Below, in pieces: positions 16,773 to 24,839 of a DNA stretch of 29,047 bases (positions are counted from its first letter, which is position 1; the number at the start of each line of letters is the position of its first letter). The notes under the pieces are model-generated. The model did no database searches. It had not been told where the DNA came from and saw nothing but the letters and a program-made list of their open reading frames with translations. The stretch covers positions 1-29,047 of the forward strand of contig PJAB01000351.1 in the NCBI GenBank assembly GCA_002887195.1. Direction: 5' to 3'. The position numbers and the translations under genes were made by a program. The stretch is from Chrysochromulina parva. Its lineage: Eukaryota; Haptophyta; Prymnesiales; Chrysochromulinaceae.

Positions 16773-19700
16773 ATGACTTTGAGAATTCCCTCCGAGACTA
16801 GCGCAACTCTTTGCAAAGTCGAGGGCGCCGGTCTCAGTGTGGCCATGGTGCGGCAGACTGCGTCATTGACAATAACCGCGTTCACAGAGATGGGCTCTAT
16901 GCAGAACCGAGGTGGGGATACGTTTTTCGTTGCCATCCGAGGCCAATCTCAAGTCCGTGCCAAGGTCGTAGATAACGAAAATGGCACATACCATGTTTCG
17001 TACAAGCCAAGCGTGTCAGGAAGCTATCGTATCTCCATCTCACTATTCGGCGAGCCTGTTCCAGGCAGTCCATTTACGGTCAACGCCATCACTCCTAAGC
17101 CAGAGGCGAGCAAGTGCGAGCTACGAGGCGTATCCTTGACGCTTGCTATCTCGCGAGCTTCAAATAGTTTTGAGGTCCGCTTCCGAGATGCGCTTGGCCA
17201 GACGGCGCATGGTGAGCACAGCCAATGAATCGAACCGCGCCAGAGCTAGCTCGAGGTGGCGCTCACACTCTCTGCTTCGCACCGCCTGATGATCACGCGC
17301 TGTTGCCTACGCGTTCTCGAACCTATCGTGTGGCAGCTGAGGACCTCGACGTGTACGTGGTTCCCCTTGGCATGCAGAGCCCACGAAGACACAAGCGGCA
17401 GCCGTCTTCTGCTGGCCATGAGACCAGCAGAAGCTCTTCTGTGAAAGATGCAAGTGGTTTGGCTCCTGCCGACGCAGAGATGACACCAGACTGGACCTAC
17501 GTCAAGTCGCGCATCGAGGTCGGCCTCAAGCCTCTCATTCTTCGCGAGTCGTGCAGCTTGGACAGTGAGGTGCTCGGAAAGCTGCCACCAGGGCTCCTCG
17601 TGATGGTCCTCGACGAGTATCACACCGCAGCAGGAGATGTACGTGCACATGTCGCGCCCATTGACGACGCAGCAGCCAGGCTCAAGCTCCTCGACTCTTG
17701 GCATCATCCGTTTCTTCAGTACGCGGATGACTGTGAGACGAGCTCAAGTGTGTGTGGGCTTCCACCATCGCAGCCAGCGCTTCCGCCTCCAGTCGGCCTC
17801 CAAGGGCTCCCCGTGCAGCAACCAGCAGCTGAGTGTAGTTCTTCTGCGACCCCCGGTTCTAAGCATCAGGCTTTCGAAGAGGAGCCCACAAGGTCTCCTC
17901 TCAGGCATCCTGAGCCCAACACGGGCTCGCTGTCCAGCGAGGAGATGGCAGGGCTGCTCAGCCCAAGCAGGAGCTTGCCTCTAACGTCGCAGCGCGCTCC
18001 TACTCACCGTCATCCGAATGGATGGGTAACGATCGTGAAGAATGGCGAAGAGCTTGTCAGGCGGAGAGAGCGGCTCGACATCGTGAAACGGCAGCAACAC
18101 TTGCAGCAGTGGGCACGACGGCAACGTACTGATAAGTCTGCTGCAGCCCAAAAGAATGACAAGAAGATGGAAGCGCGCTACACACGTTCGAAGAATCCCT
18201 TCGAGGATGAGTTGGCGAGCGACCCGGAAGGAATCTGCTTTGCGTTTGGTGGCGTCGACCCGGGGACGATGCATGCCCACGGCCAGCTTCACGATGTGCA
18301 TCGTGCACACTACTCGGTAGGCCGTGTGGGTAAGTACCTGCTGCATATTGGGTTGCGCTCACAGGCATTGCCCCTACCTGGCTCGCCATTCACCCTCATA
18401 GTGCTACCCGGGTCTGCGCATGCACAGTCGACATGCATCTCACCAGCCTTAGCGATGCTCTCCGGCCGAGTCGGCGAGGGGCTTGACGATGGTTGCCGGC
18501 TTTCCATCAACGCCTCGGACAAGATGGGTAATCTGTGCATCGCAGGAGGCGCGAAAGTGGATTGTACCTGCTCCAATTCCAGCGTTCAATGCAAGAGTAG
18601 AGACAACCTCGACGGATCCTACACATTCGAATGGCGGTCCAAGATGTCCGGCTTCTTCTACGTGCACGTTCTCGTGGAGAACCAAAGCATCCAAGGCTCG
18701 CCGATCAAGATGCGCCTTTCATCAAGTATACCTGACCTCAGCAAGACTGTCCTCACAGGCTCGGGGATCGGAAAGCACATTCCAGCCGGGGTACCTGTTG
18801 AAATCCACCTGAGCTTCCTGGACCAATACTCGAACGGGTGCAGTCCTGGATCCAAGCACGAGTATGCGTTCGGCATAACGATCCTTCCGGAGCGCTCTGG
18901 AGCGAAGCTATCAACGGCGACAGCGCATCGCTCAGAGGGAAAATGGAGCTCGGAAGATACCGGCGAGTTTTCTATCACATACTCCGCCACGAAAGCAGGC
19001 AACTGCGAGCTGTACGTCTGGTGCGATGTCGAGGAAAAGAAGGATCGTAAAGGCGGACGGATAGTCCTGCCTGGCTCGCCATTCATGCTGCATGTTCAGC
19101 CTGGAAAGGCAAATGCAGAGGCCTCCGAGGTTGAAGGGTTCAGCGTTGAAGGCGCCGATAAGAGCGTGAGGATGGACGGCCGACCGTCTAGTGGGCTGAA
19201 CGCTGCAACACCGCCGTCCGCAGACGGAGCCATCGCCGACAAGCGTGGGAAGAAGGACGCCCGAGCAGTCAGCGGGCTGAAAAGATCAGTTGAACTATCA
19301 GCTACCGTGCCGAGCGTAGTTATCGCGGGTGACTCTGTAGTCATTCGGCCACTATTATTCGACAGCTTTGGCAATCAGGCACAGCTCGTGACGGACTCTT
19401 TGACCGTGCAGATCTCGTGTGAGCGGACGCCTGGCCCTCATGGCCCGGTTCTAGTATTGAAGCCCATCATCCGCAGCGGTCTCATCATCTACGAGAGCCG
19501 CCACGAGACGAGGAAGAGTGGGCACTTCTATTTTAACGTGCTGCTTTACGGGGAGCCAATCAAGGGCTCGCCGGTTCCTTTCCAGGTATCACCGGCAGTC
19601 CACGATAGGAACCTGACGGTCGTGGAAGGCCCGAAGCTTCATAAGCTGACGGCTGACGAGACGTACACCTGCATCGTGCGCTTACGCGATCGCTTCTGCA

Positions 19701-20035
19701 ACTATCTCGAGAAGGGCGGCGCAACTGTCGGCGCCAGAATGGTTTATTCGAGGCAGGGCATGCAAGACCCGAATATGCTCAACCAGCAAAACAATTTTGC
19801 GAATGTTGAGGACAATCAAGATGGCACCTACAACGTTTGCTTCGGCTTGCTGGCGAAGGGCTTCAGCAACTGGCCTCTCACAGCTAGTCTGGTCATCAAC
19901 TGCGACAAGGATACGAAGGATCCCCAAGGGTTTGACGTTCACTCATCGACCTATCAGTTCAATCTCGCCGAAGAAGCGGCGGCCACTCACCCCGACAGCG
20001 ACGCGCAGCCGAGGCTCCATCGGAGGGCGCGTTAA
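16773..20035 (+). CDS. filamin/ABP280-repeat protein with SH3-like segment (two exons)
   Basis: Exon 1 is 16773-17211 and exon 2 is 17337-20035, giving 1045 residues. A full filamin-type immunoglobulin repeat opens the protein (about 12-107), with DNENGTYHVSYKP and GSPFTVNAI. A second repeat is split by the intron. About residues 206-254 resemble a bacterial-type SH3 fold (LRESCSLDSEVLGKLPPGLL), followed by a Pro/Ser-rich linker, an NGWVTIVKNG element and a short basic coiled coil. Four to five further repeats follow, each with GTY/GSY and GSPF-like endings. No actin-binding calponin domain is seen, so actin binding is not implied. Such repeats form rod-like scaffolds. It starts 201 bp after the dynein-stalk gene on the same strand; a shared cytoskeletal or flagellar role is inferred. 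An in-frame TAG directly precedes ATG 16773. Confidence 0.85.
17212..17336 (+). other. GT-AG intron in filamin-repeat gene
   Basis: The donor is GTGAGC at 17212 and the acceptor is GGCAG ending at 17336; length is 125 nt, phase 1. Without splicing, the first frame stops at 17228 and a new one starts at 17225. Splicing joins G+CT into an Ala codon and gives GQTAH-A-EDLDVYVVPLG, which completes the second filamin repeat. Confidence 0.88.
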
Positions 20036-20052
20036 GTGGAGCCTTGGAGCCC

Positions 20053-20078
20053 AGGAGTAAGTATTAGGAGTAAGTATT
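20053..20078. repeat. 13-bp tandem duplication
   Basis: AGGAGTAAGTATT occurs twice head to tail, plus a partial third unit, starting 18 nt after the filamin stop codon and so probably in its 3'UTR. Confidence 0.8.
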
Positions 20079-20131
20079 AGGACTACAGTAGTAGCACACA
20101 CGGGTCGGGTCTCATGGTCCAGATGCTATGC

Positions 20132-20147
20132 GTGAACGTTAACACGA
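20132..20147. repeat. near-palindrome core, copy 2
   Basis: GTGAACGTTAACACGA is identical to 22513-22528 and to the reverse complement of 14134-14149. It lies in the convergent spacer, not directly upstream of a recognised gene. Confidence 0.5.
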
Positions 20148-20186
20148 CAGACGCGACAACATATGCGTGTGCATAGGCGGTTGATG

Positions 20187-20208
20187 TAGGGTTTGCTTAG
20201 GGTTTGCT
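20187..20208. repeat. tandem telo-box-like repeat
   Basis: TAGGGTTTGCT occurs twice in direct tandem. On minus each unit contains AAACCCTA, the plant telo-box sequence known from promoters of translation and growth genes. No gene is recognised just downstream, so a regulatory role here is unproven. Confidence 0.5.
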
Positions 20209-20737
20209 CCCACAACGTGTCCGCGTCGTCGTTTTATCCATTTTTTGGCAGCGGCCGGTGTCGCGTTATAGCCGGCGCCGCGGCGCGCGATACGTCTACG
20301 CACGTTGCGGCCTGGGCGGGCGCCGGGCCGCGGGCGGGGGCCGGGGTGCGCGGGAGCGCCGGGCGACGCGGGACGGCGGACGGGAGCGGAGGGACCCGCA
20401 CGCCGCACCCGGGAGCAGGGCGGGGGCGGGTCGTTGCGTTTTGCGATGTGTATACCGGGACCGCGCGGAACGCGTTCGCGGCGCGGCGGTCTCACCCCGG
20501 ACGAATATCTCCCGCTCGAATGACGCCGCCCGGGTCGCCCCGCCCCGCCGCGAATCAAGTCGTGCGTGGCGCGTGGGCGACGTGAGATCGTGGCGGAACC
20601 CCGGGGCGGGGTGCGGGACTGCGGGTGTGAAAAACGGCCGCGGCAGCACCAGCAGCACAACCGTAAGCACTATTACGTAAGCACTCTTTTCCTCTATTGC
20701 ATGAATCAATGCTTCGTTTTCCCTCCCTACAGTTTCG

Positions 20738-22474
20738 CTATCGCGAATGGCGTTTGCGTTTGTGATTTGCAATGGCGGTGGCAAGCAGGTGCAGCTTCGC
20801 GTGCGCCTCCGCATGCGCCTCGCTGTCTAGTGGTAAGCCAACCTGCAACTGGTCGAGGATAACCTCAGCACGAGACCATTCGCCTGCACGGATCAAGGTA
20901 ACCACTGTCGCGCGGCGCATCGCCGGTGTCACCCCCTCGCCTGCTGCCTCGAGCAGCATGAGTGCGCGCTCCCACGCACCGACTTTGGCGCATACGGTAA
21001 GTGCGGTAGCGCAGAGCCGGGCGTCAAAGGCATCGAGGAAGAGTGCGGGCGACGTGCTGTTGGGGCTCTGGGCGTATCCAGTGGCGTTGGAGCGGGCGTG
21101 ATGCTGAGCAGGCGGGGAAGCAAACACTTCCTCAATCAAGGCGGCCGCCACGTGCCATTTCTCGGCGGCCGCGAGACTCTGGAGCACTGTGGTGAGGTGG
21201 ATGGGCGTCGGCGTCACTCCAAACTCCGATGCCATTGAACGGAACAGCCGACATGCCTGTTGCCAATTGCCCGCTCGGCCGGTGACCTTGAGGGCGGCCT
21301 CGACGCAGTGTGCATCAACGGGCACTCCAGCTCGTGCCATCCCATGTAGCAGCTGCATCGCCACGCGCCATTGACGGGAAGGGCCCAGAGATGCTATCAC
21401 CGCAGTGAGCACGTGGGCATTGGGAGCTATGGGCGGCGAGGCACTGCGCATCTGCTTGAGCAGCCCAAGGGCTTCATCCGGCCGCCCACATTCGGCATAC
21501 ACGCGTGCTGCAGCCGCAAAGCAGTGCGCATTGAGATCTGCACCGTCTGCCTGCGCCGCATATCCCTCGAAAAGCTGCTGACAGTGCTGCCACTGCGAAT
21601 GGTCGCCAGCACGGGCGAGCGCAGCGCATGCATCCAGGGCTGGCACCAGCGTGTACGCGGTGCCTCGCAATCCCGCGGTGATCATGCGCTCATGCAAGTC
21701 GAGCACGCGTGTGTGCTCGTGTGCGTGCAGGCAGGCTCGCATGGCTGCGGCGTAACAGTGTCCATCGGGCCGCGGGCTCAGGCGGTTCGGTTGCCGCTCC
21801 ATGACGTCGAGCAACTCGAGCGCCTTGGTCCACTCAGACTTCTGGGCGTACGCGTTTAGCACAGCCGAGTGAGCCCACGCATTGGGATGTATGCCGTGCG
21901 TCATCATACCGGCAAAGATGGCGATCAGCTGCGGCTGCCAAGCAGGCCCAGCACGCTGGCAAGCGAGAAGCATTGCGTTGAAGACAACAGCGTTGGGTCG
22001 CGCGCTTGAGTCCGCCTCGGCGCAGCACTGTCGAAAGACAGCGAGCGCACGTTCAGGCTGGCCCGCTCGTGAGCACGCGGCTATAGTTGAAGAGTACGAA
22101 TACGGATCTGGTCGAAGACCCATTTCTCGCATCTGGCTGAGCAACGTGCACGCACGCTCGTACTGCGCTGGCTGGGCCGCAGCGAGTGTCGAGAGCACGA
22201 TGTTCACGTGTAACTCGCGAAGGGCTGCCGCGTGCTCCGCCGCCACGTTCCACAATGTCGCTGTCGCAAGCTCCCAGTCACAGCCGCGTTTGTGACGGAG
22301 AAGGACTCTTGTAAGGTCGGCTGACCCTCGAATCTTGATGCCAGATGGCAGTGGTTGAGATGAGCGCAGGAGAGCGGATGCAACAGGTGATGATGACCGC
22401 AAATGTGAAGCGGATGAGTCGTAAGCAGTGTAGACGAGAGACGTCGCGACCAGACAGGCGCGCGCCGCCAGCAT
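20738..22474 (-). CDS. pentatricopeptide repeat (PPR) protein
   Basis: A 578-residue protein built mostly of PPR-type 35-residue helical pairs, roughly ten, from about residue 90 to 530. Typical lines are YERACTLLSQMREMGLRPD followed by YSYSSTIAACSRAG, and RALAVF..., with N/D-type residues at code positions. PPR proteins bind single-stranded RNA in chloroplasts or mitochondria and steer processing, editing, stability or translation. The N-terminus (MLAARACLVATSL...) is hydrophobic and basic and fits an organelle-targeting peptide, but plastid and mitochondrion cannot be told apart. No SMR, DYW or nuclease domain follows the repeats; the C-terminus is a basic tail. ATG is at 22472-22474 and one copy of the repeated near-palindrome is ~40 bp upstream. 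Another PPR gene lies upstream on the same strand. Confidence 0.9.
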   Translation of the reverse strand: MLAARACLVATSLVYTAYDSSASHLRSSSPVASALLRSSQPLPSGIKIRGSADLTRVLLRHKRGCDWELATATLWNVAAEHAAALRELHVNIVLSTLAAAQPAQYERACTLLSQMREMGLRPDPYSYSSTIAACSRAGQPERALAVFRQCCAEADSSARPNAVVFNAMLLACQRAGPAWQPQLIAIFAGMMTHGIHPNAWAHSAVLNAYAQKSEWTKALELLDVMERQPNRLSPRPDGHCYAAAMRACLHAHEHTRVLDLHERMITAGLRGTAYTLVPALDACAALARAGDHSQWQHCQQLFEGYAAQADGADLNAHCFAAAARVYAECGRPDEALGLLKQMRSASPPIAPNAHVLTAVIASLGPSRQWRVAMQLLHGMARAGVPVDAHCVEAALKVTGRAGNWQQACRLFRSMASEFGVTPTPIHLTTVLQSLAAAEKWHVAAALIEEVFASPPAQHHARSNATGYAQSPNSTSPALFLDAFDARLCATALTVCAKVGAWERALMLLEAAGEGVTPAMRRATVVTLIRAGEWSRAEVILDQLQVGLPLDSEAHAEAHAKLHLLATAIANHKRKRHSR

Positions 22475-22512
22475 GTCCCCTTCCCAGAGAGTACCGGTAG
22501 CGGCATCACCGT

Positions 22513-22528
22513 GTGAACGTTAACACGA
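22513..22528. repeat. near-palindrome core, copy 3
   Basis: GTGAACGTTAACACGA, preceded by GT so that the full near-palindrome is present. It lies about 40 bp upstream of the PPR gene's ATG on minus. Confidence 0.5.
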
Positions 22529-22710
22529 GGTGCTACCGGGGGGAGCATGGTGCTACCGGTACCGAGTTACCGGGTCAAAATGTAGAACCAGTGTATACCT
22601 TCCCAGGACCTTATACAATTGTAGCGTAGATGGTCGTACCGGTACGGTAGTAGCTGGTTGTGAGATTGGTCTGTGTGCCTTTGTGCGTCCGCGTGTCCCG
22701 TGTGTCCCGT

Positions 22711-22750
22711 GTGTGTCCCGGCTCCCCCGGTGTCTTTTTACCGGTACGGT
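22711..22750 (+). repeat. dispersed repeat copy (CCCGGCTCCCCCGGTGTCTT type)
   Basis: GTGTGTCCCGGCTCCCCCGG followed by TGTCTTTTTACCGGTACGGT. The same unit occurs five more times, in both orientations, at 28580-28920. This copy is the only one far from that cluster. Confidence 0.75.
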
Positions 22751-22999
22751 AGTGCCGGCGGGGTGCATCATTATTTTGCCGTTTTGCCAAAACTGTTCGT
22801 GCTCTCTCTAGCTGGCGCGCCCCGGGTGACTCGTTCTGAAGCTTCAAAGCTTAGATAATCATGTTCTTTTTAAGACCCCCGTCCCCCCCCCAAAGAACAA
22901 AAACACACGCGTTAGCCGCGTTACCACGGTAGATGCGACCTACACCTAGCGGACACAGATGCTTTACAGTATGACTCGCGGTGTGACGTGTCTCGTGTC

Positions 23000-24643
23000 T
23001 CAAGTCTGCTGCGCTGAACTGTTCGTGATGGTGAGAATCGACTGTGCGAAGCGGGAGACGTCAACCAGCAGCCTGTCGCCGTGTGCGAAGTAGCCGCGGA
23101 TCAGGCCCGAGCGGATGGCTGCATCCGTCCATTGGCTGAATCGGTTCATGTCGAGCTCCACAAGGCCCGGGTTCGCCTTTGTGGAAGGGAGCCTTTCTTC
23201 AACGGCGGACGGCGCATCCCCACTGCGGACCATGGGTAAGCTACATATACGGACCGCCTCAAGGACCGCGCGCCGCACCGCACCACGTTCGCGCCCAATG
23301 TCTGGCCCATTGTCATTGTGCTTCCCCCATCCCGTAATGATCGCAAAGTTCACGGGTAACGGTTGGCCGCTTACCTCGAGCTTGATGATCTTCGAGACAA
23401 CCCACAACACGAGCGCCACCGCTGCCCCTGGCGAGAACTTGTGCAAATCGAGCGTCCACAGTGCGCCTGACTGACTGCTTCCTGTGCTCCGCGTCGGTAC
23501 GGTTTGGGAAGGTGCCCGCACGACTTGCAAGCATTGCTGAAAGCTGCCGGGGAGCGACATGGCTTCATCGAGGATCGAAGCAGCCTCGTCCGATCGATGC
23601 CAGAGCAATTGGAGCATCACAGAGTATGAGATCGAGGTCGGCCTCACTCGCTCGAGGCGCATCAGCGTGCGCAGTCGGATCGCATGCCCCGTGCGCCTCG
23701 CTTGCGCGCACGCATGGAACATCGCATTGTAGGCGACCGCATCTCGCTCCACGCCGCGCCGACGCATCCGCCGGAAGAGTCCAAGGGCTTGCCCGTAGCA
23801 GACGGGTTCCGAGCGCGAGATGGCCGTGATGGCTGTGCTGAAGGCTGTCGCGTCCGGCTCGAGCCCCATCCGGTCGAGCCGTTCGAAGAGGCGCAGCGCC
23901 ATCTGCCATTGGCGCGCGTTGCTGCAGGCCGTCATGGCGCTGCTCACGCCTTCGACGGTTGGGCGCAGGCCGACCTTGGTCATCTGGCTGAGCAGCTTGA
24001 TCGCCTCTTCCCACAGACCCCCCCGCGCACACGCAGCTATGGCCGCATTGTAGCAGACCGCGTCGGCCTCCGGAGCGCCATCACGGCCCATCCGGCCAAA
24101 GAGACAAAGGGCCTCTGAGGTGAGGCCCGCACGAGCACACCCGTCGATCGCAATGGTGAAGGATGCCTTGTCGTGCGCGACGCCCTCTTTGCCCATCGCC
24201 TTGAGTCCGTCGAGCATGGGCTGGACCTTACCCGCACGCGCACACGCGGAGAGCGCCGCGTTCCACGCGCGAGTGTCTGGGCTCAGACCAAGCCCCCGCA
24301 TCCTATCCAGCAGCGTCAACGCCGTCTGCCAGCGAGCTTCGCGGCCGCATGCAGACATGGCCGAGGTGAACGCCTTTGCATGTCCGCTGCTCGGTGGCTC
24401 ACCTGAGCGCTCAATGTCATCCTCGAGCAACGATAGCAACTCAAGCGCCCTGCGCACGTCGCCAGCCTTTCCGCATGCGTTAATTGCGACGGTATACTCT
24501 GCAGCGGCGATTGGAGCGCCGGTGTCGCGAGCGGACGTGATCAGCGAGACCGCTTGCTGGTACCGTCCACGCTGCGCGTGGTCAAACACGAGGTCGCGTC
24601 TCGACGGTAGCAAAGCTAAATGGAGGACGAGGACGACAGTCAT
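23000..24643 (-). CDS. PPR-SMR protein
   Basis: A 547-residue protein from ATG 24643; the frame extends to a TTG at 24682, not used. About nine PPR units run from residue ~25 to 355, with the usual YNAAIAACARGGLWEEAIKLL pattern. An SMR (MutS2-related) domain follows, with LDLH at 398-401 and ITGWGKHN (TGWGK at 437-441); both are hallmark motifs. In plants PPR-SMR proteins act in chloroplast or mitochondrial gene expression (for example pTAC2, GUN1, SVR7), and some SMR domains cleave nucleic acid. Which of these is the closest relative cannot be told. The N-terminal MTVVLVLHLALLPSRRD could be a targeting or membrane segment. It lies 525 bp upstream of the other PPR gene on the same strand and is divergent, by 196 bp, from the triple-domain gene. 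Confidence 0.92.
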   Translation of the reverse strand: MTVVLVLHLALLPSRRDLVFDHAQRGRYQQAVSLITSARDTGAPIAAAEYTVAINACGKAGDVRRALELLSLLEDDIERSGEPPSSGHAKAFTSAMSACGREARWQTALTLLDRMRGLGLSPDTRAWNAALSACARAGKVQPMLDGLKAMGKEGVAHDKASFTIAIDGCARAGLTSEALCLFGRMGRDGAPEADAVCYNAAIAACARGGLWEEAIKLLSQMTKVGLRPTVEGVSSAMTACSNARQWQMALRLFERLDRMGLEPDATAFSTAITAISRSEPVCYGQALGLFRRMRRRGVERDAVAYNAMFHACAQARRTGHAIRLRTLMRLERVRPTSISYSVMLQLLWHRSDEAASILDEAMSLPGSFQQCLQVVRAPSQTVPTRSTGSSQSGALWTLDLHKFSPGAAVALVLWVVSKIIKLEVSGQPLPVNFAIITGWGKHNDNGPDIGRERGAVRRAVLEAVRICSLPMVRSGDAPSAVEERLPSTKANPGLVELDMNRFSQWTDAAIRSGLIRGYFAHGDRLLVDVSRFAQSILTITNSSAQQT

Positions 24644-24839
24644 GATTGCAAGGGCTTCACAACATGTGGGGAAACATCCCAACTACGAGCACACTCGTTC
24701 TTCTCGATGGGGCGCAATCAAATTCCCAGTTTTCTCAGTAAAGACCACGACCTGTATTCACAGCTGCAGACCAGTTCACAGACCTATTTTTTGAGGCGCT
24801 TCCGCGACGCAAACGCCGCGGCGACTGCGCGAGCAGCTG

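Larger units (their letters stand above)
20036..20737. other. convergent spacer with short tandem repeats and GC-rich island
   Basis: This 702-bp stretch lies between the converging filamin and PPR genes. It holds AGGAGTAAGTATT twice in tandem (20053-20078), a copy of the near-palindrome (20132-20147), TAGGGTTTGCT twice in tandem (20187-20208), a markedly GC- and CpG-rich island (about 20240-20640), and CGTAAGCACT twice at a 14-nt period (20662-20685). Long frames in the island occur on both strands, are rich in Arg/Pro/Gly and look non-coding. Confidence 0.5.
22475..22999. other. spacer between PPR genes with a dispersed repeat copy
   Basis: This 525-bp spacer has the near-palindrome copy 3 (22513-22528), several CCGGTACCGG-like words (about 22485, 22550 and 22636) and a CCCGTGTGT tandem leading into a copy of the repeat found at the right end of the window (22711-22750). 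The palindrome AAGCTTCAAAGCTT lies near 22840-22853. No coding region or RNA gene is supported. Confidence 0.5.

Noticed and set aside
16560..16775. Splicing that would join the dynein-stalk gene to the filamin gene
   Set aside because: A GTAGGG donor near 16568 joined to the AG before ATG 16773 gives an immediate TGA; no other clean join was found.
17225..17336. Separate gene starting at ATG 17225 before the filamin repeats
   Set aside because: Its first ~37 codons are intron sequence. Splicing 17212-17336 joins the conserved repeat in frame with the upstream exon.
20139..20680. Long frames on both strands of the GC-rich island
   Set aside because: Arg/Pro/Gly-rich translations on both strands, no motifs, best explained by base composition.
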